From: Kordia sp965224175
Lineage (GTDB): Bacteria; Bacteroidota; Bacteroidia; Flavobacteriales; Flavobacteriaceae
Length of the DNA stretch: 64,000 nt
Direction of reading: 5' to 3'
NCBI RefSeq assembly: GCF_965224175.1
Contig: NZ_OZ245041.1
Location: 3,348,001 to 3,412,000, forward strand
Position 1 is the first letter of the stretch, and every line of letters starts with the position of its first letter. The notes below the pieces were generated by a model that made no database searches, had not been told where the DNA came from, and worked only from the letters and a program-made list of their open reading frames with translations. Positions 7,268 through 15,567 of the stretch are shown piece by piece. A program made the translations under genes and the position numbers.

Positions 7268-7582
7268 TTATATCAAAATTATAATAGCAATGACTAATAC
7301 AATAAGAACAAGTGTTAACAAGAGTTCTATTGTATACGGTTTGTTATATTTTTTAGAAGTGATATGTACAGTTTCTTCAGCTTCTTTTTCTTTTAAACAT
7401 TCGTTGACGTGTTCTACAAAAGGAAGATCTTTTTCATCAAAAAAATACTCAGTAAACTTAGAATCAGGAATTTCCCTTTTTACAAAATCAATATGCTGCG
7501 TTTTTAATGCATCATCAAAGAATTTTTCAGCTTCTTCGTTGGTAAAAAGTTTAAAATAACGCTCTAATTGTACTTTCTTCAT
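7268..7582 (-). CDS. Small C-tail-anchored membrane protein of unknown function
   Basis: 104 residues. Residues 1-85 are charged and soluble (MKKVQLERYFKLF at the start, then 'FVEHVNECLKEKEAEE'). The last 20 residues are a single very hydrophobic helix (LLLTLVLIVLVIAIIILI), giving a tail-anchored topology. It is convergent with the lysis module and shares the long hairpin terminator. A reading frame on the opposite strand over the same bases has no recognisable features and is less likely. I do not recognise a family. Confidence 0.6.
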   Translation of the reverse strand: MKKVQLERYFKLFTNEEAEKFFDDALKTQHIDFVKREIPDSKFTEYFFDEKDLPFVEHVNECLKEKEAEETVHITSKKYNKPYTIELLLTLVLIVLVIAIIILI

Positions 7583-7747
7583 GTATAGTCAGTGAACATT
7601 AAAGATAACAAATACAATCTTATTTTCTATTTTTACCCAATTAACTACTTAGAGACAAGTTTTCAAAGTATTAATTAAGAGATCAGAAAAAAATTCGACA
7701 GAAATGTCAACACATATAAATCTCGATAATCGAGTCAATATAATTTC

Positions 7748-8140
7748 ATGAATTATCGTTTTCCAAAAGAAGAAAAATTAAAAAGTAAAAAATGCCTGGA
7801 GTTACTTTTCAGTGAAGGAAATGCTGTTTCTAAGTTTCCTTTAAAACTCGTATACATTGCAACTGATTTGCCAAAAGACGTGTTAATTCAAGCTGGAGTT
7901 TCTGTCACAAAAAGACGTTTTAAAAAAGCTGTAACACGCAATCGTATCAAAAGATTAATGCGCGAAGCCTATCGATTACATAAAAATGATGTTTTTAACA
8001 CAATATCAACATCCTATGCTTTTATGTTTTTGTATATTGGAAAACAAGAACCAACTTTTGAAGAAATAGAAAAATCAATGGTTCGACTCTTGCAAAAGTT
8101 TTTAGAAAAAATTGACGCAACTCAAACACCCGAAAATTAA
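7748..8140 (+). CDS. rnpA: Ribonuclease P protein component
   Basis: 130 residues. The RNR motif typical of the family is at Arg64-Asn65-Arg66 in 'FKKAVTRNRIKRLMREAYR', preceded by 'AGVSVTKRRF'. It binds RNase P RNA and helps in 5' maturation of tRNA precursors. It lies 44 bases before the S41 peptidase start, an arrangement common in Flavobacteriaceae. rpmH is not next to it here, unlike in many other bacteria. Confidence 0.95.
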   Translation: MNYRFPKEEKLKSKKCLELLFSEGNAVSKFPLKLVYIATDLPKDVLIQAGVSVTKRRFKKAVTRNRIKRLMREAYRLHKNDVFNTISTSYAFMFLYIGKQEPTFEEIEKSMVRLLQKFLEKIDATQTPEN

Positions 8141-8183
8141 TTTTACGAAAGCTATCTTATTAGCTATTAATAGAATACTCAAG

Positions 8184-9821
8184 ATGAAAAAAATATTCAA
8201 AAAACGAATTGTAGTTCCTTCCCTAGCTATTATATTTTTACTTGGAACCGTAAGTTTTAAAAGTGATTTCTTCGAAATTGCAAAGCAAATCGAAATATTT
8301 ACAACTATGTTTAAGCAATTAAACATGAATTATGTAGATGAAACGAATCCTGCTGAATTGATGGATGATGCCATCAAAGAAATGCTAAATGATCTTGATC
8401 CTTATACCAAATTTTACAACGAGCAAGATGTAGAAGCTGCAAAAATTAGAAATGCTGGTGAATATTCAGGTATTGGCGCTTCTGTACGAAGAAACAAAAA
8501 CAAAATCACCATCATAGAACCTTACAAAGGTTATCCTGCAGATAAAGCTGGATTGAAAGCTGGTGATGAAGTTGTAAAAATTGGTGACATTGTTATTGCA
8601 AATTTTAAAGAAGATACTGGCGAATTACTAAAAGGCGCTGCCAACAGTAAAGTAACTATTGTATACAAACGTCAAGGAAAAGAATATACTACTGAATTAA
8701 CACGAAGTAAAATTGAAGTTGATGCAGTTCCTTTTTATAAAATGATTGATGATAAAACAGGATACATTGTACTGGCAAAATTCAACAAAAAAGCAAGTGC
8801 GCAAACCAAAGATGCTTTAGAAAAACTAAAAGAAGATGGTGCAGAACGAATTGTATTAGACTTGCGTGGAAATCCTGGTGGATTGCTTAGAGAATCTATT
8901 GCAATTGTAAACTTATTTGTCCCAAAAGGAGAAGTAATTGTAACGACAAAATCGAAAGTAAAAAAATATAACAGAACCTATAAGACTAGAAAAAAACCTG
9001 TAGATACAGAAATTCCATTGGTAGTTTTAGTCAACGGAAGAAGTGCTTCTGCAAGTGAAATTGTTTCTGGAGCTTTGCAAGATTTAGATAGAGCTGTTGT
9101 TATTGGTGCACGTAGTTTTGGAAAAGGATTGGTGCAACAACCTAAAAAACTAACTTACGGAACACAATTAAAAGTAACCATTTCAAGATATTATACACCT
9201 TCAGGACGTTGTATTCAAGCATTAGATTACTGGAATAGAGATAAAGATGGAAATGCTGTAAGAACTGATGAAAGTGATTACAATGCTTTTAAAACGAAAA
9301 AAGGAAGAACAGTTTATGATGGTGGCGGAATTAATCCTGATATTGAAATTGCCTCACAAAAAACAAGTGATTTCACAAAATCATTAATCGGAAACTTAGT
9401 TGTATTTGATTATGCGACAGAATTTTATAATAAAAATTCATTTGCGTCAATGAACGATTTTACTTTTGATAATACTAATTATGATGCTTTTAAACAAAAT
9501 GTTGTTGCAAGCGGAATGGATTATTACGAAACCAATACTGAAAAAGAATTGAAAAAAATCATGAGTACGAAAGAAGCAGCCGATTTTGGAAATACTGTCT
9601 CTAAAGAATACAATGATTTATTAGCTTCTATCAAACAAAGTAAATTAGAAGCTTTAGACACGTATAAAACACAAATTGAGTTAGAGCTTCAAAACGAAAT
9701 TTTAAAGCGTTATTTCTATCGTGAAGGTTTATATGAATATCAACTAACACATGATGAAGCAATAAAAGCTGCTACAGATTTATTAGCTAATAAAAGTAAA
9801 TATGATGCTATTTTAAATTAA
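8184..9821 (+). CDS. S41 family C-terminal processing peptidase (CtpA/Prc-like)
   Basis: 545 residues from ATG 8184, which is followed directly by a basic-hydrophobic signal anchor (MKKIFKKRIV..., residues 1-25). An upstream in-frame ATG at 8112 would overlap rnpA and put hydrophilic residues before the signal. A PDZ domain (about 92-170, 'GIGASV...DKAGLKAGDEV') precedes the S41 core. Catalytic Ser289 in 'GRSASASEI' and Lys314 in 'RSFGKG' are 25 residues apart, as in Prc. A C-terminal extension of about 150 residues is helical. It is a periplasmic protease that trims C-termini of envelope proteins. A hairpin follows the stop. Confidence 0.93.
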   Translation: MKKIFKKRIVVPSLAIIFLLGTVSFKSDFFEIAKQIEIFTTMFKQLNMNYVDETNPAELMDDAIKEMLNDLDPYTKFYNEQDVEAAKIRNAGEYSGIGASVRRNKNKITIIEPYKGYPADKAGLKAGDEVVKIGDIVIANFKEDTGELLKGAANSKVTIVYKRQGKEYTTELTRSKIEVDAVPFYKMIDDKTGYIVLAKFNKKASAQTKDALEKLKEDGAERIVLDLRGNPGGLLRESIAIVNLFVPKGEVIVTTKSKVKKYNRTYKTRKKPVDTEIPLVVLVNGRSASASEIVSGALQDLDRAVVIGARSFGKGLVQQPKKLTYGTQLKVTISRYYTPSGRCIQALDYWNRDKDGNAVRTDESDYNAFKTKKGRTVYDGGGINPDIEIASQKTSDFTKSLIGNLVVFDYATEFYNKNSFASMNDFTFDNTNYDAFKQNVVASGMDYYETNTEKELKKIMSTKEAADFGNTVSKEYNDLLASIKQSKLEALDTYKTQIELELQNEILKRYFYREGLYEYQLTHDEAIKAATDLLANKSKYDAILN

Positions 9822-9848
9822 AGAACTAATAAAAAATATATTTTATAC

Positions 9849-9875
9849 TTACGCTGCTAATACTAGCAGCGTAAT
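9849..9875 (+). terminator. Terminator after the S41 peptidase gene
   Basis: TTACGCTGCTA-atac-TAGCAGCGTAATTT: eleven paired bases and a tight loop, with a short T-run. Confidence 0.65.
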
Positions 9876-9890
9876 TTGTATCTACTAAAT

Positions 9891-9940
9891 AGTCAACTAC
9901 TTCGAGGGCTTGCCACCAAGTATAAAACGGAAATAATTAA
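9891..9940 (-). repeat. Dispersed intergenic repeat, inverted copy
   Basis: The reverse complement reads TTAATTATTTCCGTT...GAAGTAGTTGACT and matches the copy at 19491-19542 at both ends and in the middle (GCTTGCC / GGCAAGC). A third, shorter copy is at 35159-35182. Confidence 0.65.
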
Positions 9941-9974
9941 ATTATAGAATCTTTTCTAATACCAATATGTCAGA

Positions 9975-10550
9975 ATGAATAAAATAGCGAAAGTAATTTC
10001 AATCATAGGACATCCGTTGTTGCTTTTACCTATAATTATCGGACTGGTATTAATTTCATTAGAAGGAATAACATATAGCATTCAAAGTCTTGCAATACTC
10101 ATAGGAATAGCAATTCTTCCCATAACAATTTGGATGTTTATAAAATCGAAAAATGGTTCTTATACAAATTTTGATGTTTCAAATCAACTACAAAGAAGAA
10201 CGTTATTTCCGTTTATAATTGTATTTCTCTTACTAACTACATTCACATTATATTTTACAAACAAACCCAAATATTTATGCTTAGGTCTTTTTATTGGTAC
10301 AGGACTCATTACTATTTCCTTTTTAGTAAATTATAAAATAAAAAGCTCGTTACACGTTTCCTTAAATTCGTATATGGCTATTTGTGTTAGCGTTATAAAC
10401 ATTCCAGTATCTATAATATTGTTTCTTTTTACAATCTTAATTGGTTGGTCTAGAGTTAAATTAAAAAGACATACTATTCTTGAAGTCTGTATCGGATTAA
10501 TATTAGGCAGTATTGCTGGATTTATATTTTTAAATAGTTATCAAATTTAA
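9975..10550 (+). CDS. Multi-pass membrane protein, degenerate PAP2-like
   Basis: 191 residues with six hydrophobic segments. 'KIKSSLHVSLNSY' and 'GWSRVKLKRHTILEVCIGLILG' are placed like the second and third phosphatase motifs of PAP2 lipid phosphatases (H, then SR-x5-H), but the classical KX6RP and PSGH are not intact. The protein may be a PAP2-like membrane protein with altered chemistry, or one that has kept only the fold. It stands alone between a repeat and a convergent acetyltransferase gene. Confidence 0.65.
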   Translation: MNKIAKVISIIGHPLLLLPIIIGLVLISLEGITYSIQSLAILIGIAILPITIWMFIKSKNGSYTNFDVSNQLQRRTLFPFIIVFLLLTTFTLYFTNKPKYLCLGLFIGTGLITISFLVNYKIKSSLHVSLNSYMAICVSVINIPVSIILFLFTILIGWSRVKLKRHTILEVCIGLILGSIAGFIFLNSYQI

Positions 10551-10629
10551 ACGTACATAAAAATACTAGCATGCTACTTGTAATTTTATAGAAGTCTTAG
10601 AAATAATACCTATATAAATCTAAAAAAAG

Positions 10630-11076
10630 TTAAGATCTAATCATGGCAATATGTGGAATTCCATCTTCCAAATATTTCTCTCCTATTTGATTAAATCCGT
10701 GTGAAGTATAAAATTTTCGTAAGTATGTTTGTGCTGAAATTTTGATAGCTTTTGTCTCATAATGTTCCTGAATTGCAGCAATAGAAGCTTTTATAATTTC
10801 ATGTCCATACCCAAAAGCACGTGCTGTTGATGAAACCACTACTCTACCAATACTAGCTTTATCAAAATAATCGCCAGCATTAAAAATTCGAGTATAGGCA
10901 ACAACTTTTCCATTTCCGTCATGGCCAATTACATGCAATGCTTTTCTATCTTTTCCATCAATATCTTGATATACACAATCTTGTTCTACCACAAAAACTT
11001 CACTTCGTAATTGCAATACATCATACAATTCATCAATAGAAAAGGCATCAAAAGATTTAACTTGTATTGTTAGCAT
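10630..11076 (-). CDS. ElaA-family GNAT acetyltransferase
   Basis: 148 residues from ATG 11076 (MLTIQVKSFDAF), chosen because the family begins here and the upstream 21 codons are not conserved-looking. 'LRSEVFVVEQDCVYQDIDGKD' and 'IGRVVVSSTARAFGYGHEIIKA' are hallmark strings of ElaA; the second carries the acetyl-CoA pyrophosphate-binding loop R-x-x-G-x-G. 'AQTYLRKFYTSHGF' completes the GNAT core. The substrate is unknown for the family. Confidence 0.9.
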   Translation of the reverse strand: MLTIQVKSFDAFSIDELYDVLQLRSEVFVVEQDCVYQDIDGKDRKALHVIGHDGNGKVVAYTRIFNAGDYFDKASIGRVVVSSTARAFGYGHEIIKASIAAIQEHYETKAIKISAQTYLRKFYTSHGFNQIGEKYLEDGIPHIAMIRS

Positions 11077-11198
11077 AAATTTCAAAATTAATTTATAGCA
11101 AATATACGGATACACTGGAAAATTATTTTTAATACGCAATCACAAAAAAACACCTAAAATTTATTACTACTTTTGAGTACAAAGAAGTCTAAAAAATC

Positions 11199-11669
11199 AT
11201 GAAATTCAGAAAAGAAGTCCAAGAACAATTTAAAAAAGCTGGTTGGTACGAAGGAAGAAATTTGAAGAAAAAATATGATAAAATCAATAAATTCAATGAG
11301 TTACCAGAATTTTTAAAAGAATTTCTATATGAATATGGCGATTTATTAGTGGAAACCAATGATTTAAATAATAACTATTCAGGAACTCTTAATTTAAAAG
11401 CTGTATCTAGAAAAAGATTAAAAATATCATCATATCTACAAAAACCTTCACTTGAAGGCAATGTGCTTACTTTTCCAGTTGGATTTTATCAAAATCCGCA
11501 CTATCCGTATACAATAGAATGTGATAAAACTGGAGCTATCTATCTAATAGGAGAATTCCCTGCTAAATTGAAAAACAATTTTAAAGAAGGAATTGAAAAA
11601 ATAATACTAGAAAATCATGCTGGTTTTATAGATTGGGATTATCAAGATAAAATCTGGGAAGAAGAATAA
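11199..11669 (+). CDS. SUKH-3 family immunity-like protein
   Basis: 156 residues. The start 'VQEQFKKAGWYEGRNL' and the following 'LPEFLKEFLYEYGDL' match the SUKH-3 domain, and 'YPYTIECDKTGAIYLIGEFP' is the conserved central part. SUKH proteins are mostly immunity proteins against nuclease-type polymorphic toxins, or surface-associated regulators. It is followed after 20 bases by a SUKH-1 gene, so this is a small immunity cluster, but no toxin gene is in the window. A -7-like TACTTTTG precedes it by about 25 bases. Confidence 0.8.
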   Translation: MKFRKEVQEQFKKAGWYEGRNLKKKYDKINKFNELPEFLKEFLYEYGDLLVETNDLNNNYSGTLNLKAVSRKRLKISSYLQKPSLEGNVLTFPVGFYQNPHYPYTIECDKTGAIYLIGEFPAKLKNNFKEGIEKIILENHAGFIDWDYQDKIWEEE

Positions 11670-11689
11670 TTTAGAAAAAACAAGCTGTA

Positions 11690-12115
11690 ATGATTAAATA
11701 CAAATCAAAAGCACAAAACATAACTCTTGAAGAATTTCAGCAATTAGAAAATAATTACAGTATAAAATTGCCACAAGATTATAAAAATCACATGTTAAAA
11801 TGTAATGGTATTAATCCTTTAGAAGATTATTATTTTTTACCAGATATATGGGAAGATGAAATAAACTTTTTTTACATATTACCTATAAAATATGGTAGTT
11901 ATATTTTTGAAGAAGGAAATCTAATAGGTTATTTAGAAGATTATCCTGAAATGCAAGTAATGATTGGTGTTACCCGTACAGGAAGTTTATCAATGTCTCT
12001 CAAAAAAGAAGAACATGGAAGTATATATGTATATTATTCTGATGGAGAAATGCACAAACTTGCAAACTCTTTTACCGAATTTTTAGAAGGTTTAGAAATC
12101 TGTGAAGATTTTTGA
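11690..12115 (+). CDS. SMI1/KNR4 (SUKH-1) family protein
   Basis: 141 residues. 'LEEFQQLENNYSIKLPQDYKNHMLKCNG' is the SMI1/KNR4 N-terminal signature (a helix, then 'LP.dYk.fll..NG'). The end 'LANSFTEFLEGL' is the typical C-terminal helix. It is cytoplasmic and probably an immunity protein or a relic of one. Its start is preceded by AAAAAACAAGCTGTA, almost the same string that precedes the next frameshifted gene, a sign that these units arose by duplication. Confidence 0.85.
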   Translation: MIKYKSKAQNITLEEFQQLENNYSIKLPQDYKNHMLKCNGINPLEDYYFLPDIWEDEINFFYILPIKYGSYIFEEGNLIGYLEDYPEMQVMIGVTRTGSLSMSLKKEEHGSIYVYYSDGEMHKLANSFTEFLEGLEICEDF

Positions 12116-12136
12116 TGTATTAAAAAACAAGCTGCA

Positions 12137-12366
12137 ATGTTTACATTCAGAAAAAAAATGAACACACAAAACATGAATACTTTAGTTTTGCACAAGGCGA
12201 TGCCTATGTTGATATCATAGAAAATAATGTGCACTTAATAGCAGATCCGTTAAGTTTAGTATCTAAATATCCAACGGTTATCATACCAATCAAAGAACTC
12301 ATTCAACTCATGAAAGCCTGGTATAAATTCCAAGTACTGCATGGAGTTGATTCAAAAATACTATAA
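12137..12366 (+). pseudogene. Small gene of the SUKH cluster, interrupted by a -1 frameshift in an A-run
   Basis: The start ATG at 12137 is preceded by AAAAAACAAGCTGCA, as in the gene before it. It reads MFTFRKK and then meets eight A's (12151-12158), after which this frame stops early. One frame back, the sequence is open and protein-like to TAA at 12366: 'NEHTKHEYFSFAQGD', then 'LIADPLSLVSKYPT', 'VIIPIKELIQLMKAWYKF' and 'VLHGVDSKIL'. The joined product would be about 76 residues. A missing A, -1 frameshifting or polymerase slippage on the A-run would each explain it. Function unknown; its position suggests an immunity-associated protein. Confidence 0.65.
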
Positions 12367-12405
12367 CAAAAAAACGCCAGCTGTAACAAGCTGACGTTTA
12401 TATTT
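12367..12405. terminator. Bidirectional terminator between SUKH cluster and rpiB
   Basis: AACGCCAGCT and AGCTGACGTT form a stem with one mismatch. Seven A's on the left and a T-rich stretch on the right let it serve both converging units. Confidence 0.8.
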
Positions 12406-12420
12406 TGTAATTACTAAAAA

Positions 12421-12855
12421 TTAACTACAAGCAATCTTTTCTACTCTACGTTGATGTCTTCCACCTTCAAATTCGGTTTCCAAAAACGTATCAACCATAG
12501 CAATAGCTTGTGGCAATGAAGTAAAACGTGCAGGAATACTCAAAATATTAGCGTCATTATGCTGTCTTGCTAACGCTACAATCTCTTTGGTCCAACAAAG
12601 TGCTGCACGTACCTTTTGATGCTTATTTGCCGTCATAGCAGCTCCATTTCCACTTCCGCAGATAATAATTCCAAACGGAACTTTTCCGCTTTCCACATCA
12701 GTAGCAACTGGATGGATAAAATCAGGATAATCTACACTATCATCTGTATTGGTTCCGTAATTTTGAATCGTGTAGCCTTTCGTTTCTAAATGTGCAATAA
12801 TGGCGTTCTTATAGTCGGTTCCGGCATGGTCGTTCCCGATAGCTATATTTTTCAT
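12421..12855 (-). CDS. rpiB: Ribose-5-phosphate isomerase B
   Basis: 144 residues from ATG 12855 (MKNIAIGNDHAG); the upstream extension is not family-like. The hallmark 'NDHAG', the catalytic Cys in 'GIIICGSGNG' and 'RAALCWTKEIVALARQHNDAN' identify the RpiB/LacAB family. The family interconverts ribose-5-phosphate and ribulose-5-phosphate in the pentose phosphate pathway. The length is normal. It ends at the shared terminator. Confidence 0.95.
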   Translation of the reverse strand: MKNIAIGNDHAGTDYKNAIIAHLETKGYTIQNYGTNTDDSVDYPDFIHPVATDVESGKVPFGIIICGSGNGAAMTANKHQKVRAALCWTKEIVALARQHNDANILSIPARFTSLPQAIAMVDTFLETEFEGGRHQRRVEKIACS

Positions 12856-13155
12856 AAATAATGGTGTTGTGTTTGTTGAAAACAAAGGTATGAATAGACT
12901 TTTGAACAACCGAAAAAAGTCAATGTTAATTTCATTTTACAATAGCTTAACAATGAGATTATTATAAGTTAACACCAATTGTTGATATCTAGTGATGAGA
13001 AAGTAAGAAGAAAATTTTGTGGCTTCAAATTATTTTACAATAGACACAAATTTTAAAGCATTGCAAATTATTTAGCACTTCTTTTTAGAAAACTTATTAA
13101 AAGTCGTTTTCTTAATTGTTAACAATAATTCACCAACTTTTTATCAAAAATATCC

Positions 13156-13187
13156 TGTGTATAAAGGTTGTTAATAACTGTTGATAA
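13156..13187 (+). other. Cluster of DnaA-box-like 9-mers in a gene-free region
   Basis: The 850-base stretch 12856-13706 has no credible gene. It contains TGTGTATAA (13156), TGTTAATAA (13169) and TGTTGATAA (13179) in the same orientation, spaced by 13 and 10 bases. Compared with TGTGGATAA they have one, two and one mismatches. The flanks are very AT-rich. This could be a minor DnaA-binding cluster or chance; evidence for an origin is weak. Confidence 0.25.
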
Positions 13188-13590
13188 CCTAGCTAATGAA
13201 TCTTATATAGAACAAGTTATATGTTTCATAAGTTGTTCATCAAATTCAATAAAAAACAAATCCTATAAAAATCTTCAAAAGTTTTGCTAACTATTCACAA
13301 GCAATAATAACTATCATTATTTTTTTTAAATTTATAAAAGAAAGAAATATATATATTATTAATGTTTATAACATTTATGTAGAATTGATCTTTTTTGAAA
13401 GTAAAATAGTGAAGGTTATTTCTAATTTCTTTTGTTGAGAACAGTTCGCTTCCGCGGAAAAAAAGCAGGGAATCTTTTTGCTTCGATAGAAACTTCTCTG
13501 AAATAAGAAATACTGAATTTAAATATAGAAGTTTTAATACGTCTTTGCGAGCATTTTGCAAAAATGCATGGGAATCTGTTTCTCTTTAAC

Positions 13591-13683
13591 TCAAAACGTC
13601 ACTTCGAGTCGATTTACAAAGTAAATTTGTATAGAGAAATGCTTTGAAAGTAAATTACAAAAAAACAATTCGTGAATTCATGG
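13591..13683 (+). repeat. Dispersed repeat related to the 46.5-kb tandem repeat
   Basis: CTCAAAACGTCACTTCGAGT...TTTGTATAGAGAAATGCTTTGAA (13591-13647) has the same layout as the copies at about 46.53 and 46.70 kb. CAATTCGTGAATTCATGG (13666-13683) matches their second module. Just before it, 'CGTCTTTGCGAGCATTTTGC' (13540-13560) resembles another short intergenic element. The short open frame across 13295-13561 is a by-product of these repeats. Confidence 0.6.
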
Positions 13684-13706
13684 AAAAGAAGATGAAATTG
13701 AAAAAA

Positions 13707-13949
13707 CTATACAATCCTCAAATGCGATTGCTTGCTGTTAAAATCGTCTAAAATTTGTTTGGTAAGGTCAACATCGTTTTTGTGGACTTTCAACGAAATA
13801 CCACCAATTGCGTTCGAATAGAAAGGGAATACACTCAACATCATTTCATTTTCAAACACATATTTAATTCCTTTTTGATCTAACACAATTCGTAAAATTG
13901 CATATTCAAAAGGATACGTAAATGTGGCTACGGTAACAAAGTTTAACAT
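13707..13949 (-). CDS. DUF2007-family small protein
   Basis: 80 residues. 'FTYPFEYAILRIVLDQKGIKYVFENE' and 'GISLKVHKNDVDLTKQILDDF' have the layout of DUF2007, an ACT-like fold seen in small 'putative signal-transducing' proteins. It has no membrane segment. It lies 45 bases upstream of a small secreted or anchored protein gene on the same strand. The biochemical role is not established. Confidence 0.75.
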   Translation of the reverse strand: MLNFVTVATFTYPFEYAILRIVLDQKGIKYVFENEMMLSVFPFYSNAIGGISLKVHKNDVDLTKQILDDFNSKQSHLRIV

Positions 13950-13993
13950 AAGCTAAAAAAATATTGAAATGTAAAGTACTAAAAATAAGAAAA

Positions 13994-14179
13994 CTAGTTT
14001 AAATAATACGTATCTATAGCCGCATTTTTTATAGAATCATTAGGAACTTCTACAGCTCTAATATCATCTCTAAAATCATTTTTAGTATTCAAAGAAGATT
14101 TAATATAACTACCAAACGAGAAGATACCGATCAAAAAGATCGATACAAATAATAAGATAACTTTATACACTCGTTTCAT
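13994..14179 (-). CDS. Small single-helix membrane protein of unknown function
   Basis: 61 residues: MKRVYKV, then a hydrophobic helix (8-26), then a short acidic exposed tail ('NDFRDDIRAVEVPND'). It could be signal-anchored in the inner membrane or a cleaved exported peptide. It is followed by the DUF2007 gene on the same strand. No family recognised. The coding case rests on the start, the signal-like N-terminus and the lack of an alternative in this gap. Confidence 0.5.
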   Translation of the reverse strand: MKRVYKVILLFVSIFLIGIFSFGSYIKSSLNTKNDFRDDIRAVEVPNDSIKNAAIDTYYLN

Positions 14180-14371
14180 AATTCTGGTCCAAAATAGGTT
14201 TGGTACTTTCTATATAGACGAGATAAAACTTGGATTGTTACACTTTTTTTAAGATTTCTTTAACTTTTTTTAAAAAAACGGCGTTTTTGTTTAACTTTTA
14301 TAATACTAAAAAGTATCATATTGAATGAATTTTTAGAATAAATTTATACTGTAAAAATCTATATGTTAACT

Positions 14372-15289
14372 TTACTTAGGAACTACAAATTGCAAAGCTT
14401 TTGGTAAAATTTCTGCAGTAAATCCGCCAGTTCCAATCAATTCTCCATCTGCTTGAATATATACTTTATCTTCTAAAGTTTCAATAGTAATTGTAGCAGT
14501 TTTAAAAGTTTCTACTTGCGAATTATCAACAATTTTTCCGTTAAACAAATTCACAACGTTTCGAAGTAACTTCCAAAGACTAAAATGTTTAGCTACAGAA
14601 ACATCAAATAATCCATCTTCAGTATTTACATCTTTTGTTAATTGCATGCCACCGCCAGAATATTGACAAATACCAACGATTGTTAATAACGATTTGGTTG
14701 TTAATTTCTCTTTTTTACGATTAATGATAAACTTGGTAGCTTTGTAACTAGCCAAACTCAATACTGTGGAAATCAAAAAAGAAGCAGCGCCCAAAAACTT
14801 CAAACCTTCATTACGTTTTACAACATAACTATCAAAACCCAATCCTGCAACATTGTTAAAAAACACGGTCTTATCAACATTCAACAATGAAATTTTACCA
14901 ATATCTTGAAAAATAGTTTTTTCTGCTTTAATAATTTGAACAGCTTTGGTAATATTCTTTGAAATTTGATACGTCTTTACCCAATCGTTTCCAGTTCCTA
15001 AAGGAATTATGGCAAGTTTAATTTCAGACAATGCTACTAGTTGTTGTTGCATCAAACCATTTACTACATGATGTAAAGTACCATCGCCACCAATACTCAC
15101 AAACTTTCGATAGCCTTTTTCTAAACCTTGTATAACCAGTTCGTATTCATGCTGAGGTTTGGTGGTAAATTTAAAATCAAAAGGAAGTTGTTCTGCTTCA
15201 AAAGTAGTTGCAATTTGTTTCCATTTTCGTTTTCCTGTGAAACTTCCAGAAGTTGGATTCACTATCAAAAACCATTTATCTTTACACAT
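14372..15289 (-). CDS. Diacylglycerol/lipid kinase family protein
   Basis: 305 residues from ATG 15289 (MCKDKWFLIVNP); an in-frame start nine codons upstream is possible. 'LIVNPTSGSFTG' (8-19), 'SIGGDGTLHHVVNG' (GGDGT at 67-71) and 'IPLGTGNDW' are the nucleotide-binding motifs of the DAGK_cat domain. The C-terminal beta-sandwich follows. Relatives phosphorylate diacylglycerol or sphingoid and other lipids at the inner face of the membrane; the exact lipid is unknown. It is transcribed divergently from rnr. Confidence 0.9.
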   Translation of the reverse strand: MCKDKWFLIVNPTSGSFTGKRKWKQIATTFEAEQLPFDFKFTTKPQHEYELVIQGLEKGYRKFVSIGGDGTLHHVVNGLMQQQLVALSEIKLAIIPLGTGNDWVKTYQISKNITKAVQIIKAEKTIFQDIGKISLLNVDKTVFFNNVAGLGFDSYVVKRNEGLKFLGAASFLISTVLSLASYKATKFIINRKKEKLTTKSLLTIVGICQYSGGGMQLTKDVNTEDGLFDVSVAKHFSLWKLLRNVVNLFNGKIVDNSQVETFKTATITIETLEDKVYIQADGELIGTGGFTAEILPKALQFVVPK

Positions 15290-15567
15290 ACATAACACGA
15301 ATTTAATGCGTTGCAAAATACGAATTGTAAAATATTTCTATCTTTGCATTGAAATATTTCATGCTTCTCTCCTATTTGTTGTGTTTCATTTGAAACAATT
15401 AATTTCAAAAAACACAATATTCCTGACATAATAAATTTGTACTTTTCAACAAGTAAAATAAAAAAAGAAGAACCAAAAAGTAGTTTCGGTATGCTTTTTT
15501 CAGTAATTAATAAAAATAACAATAAACCGAAAATATACACCAACAGTGTATAAAACAGAATGATATA

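Noticed and set aside
7257..7559. 100-codon plus-strand frame antisense to the tail-anchored protein
   Set aside because: Ser-rich low-information sequence; the minus-strand frame has a proper start and a clear membrane anchor.
13295..13561. 88-codon minus-strand frame in the gap after rpiB
   Set aside because: It covers short intergenic repeats and shows no recognisable protein features.
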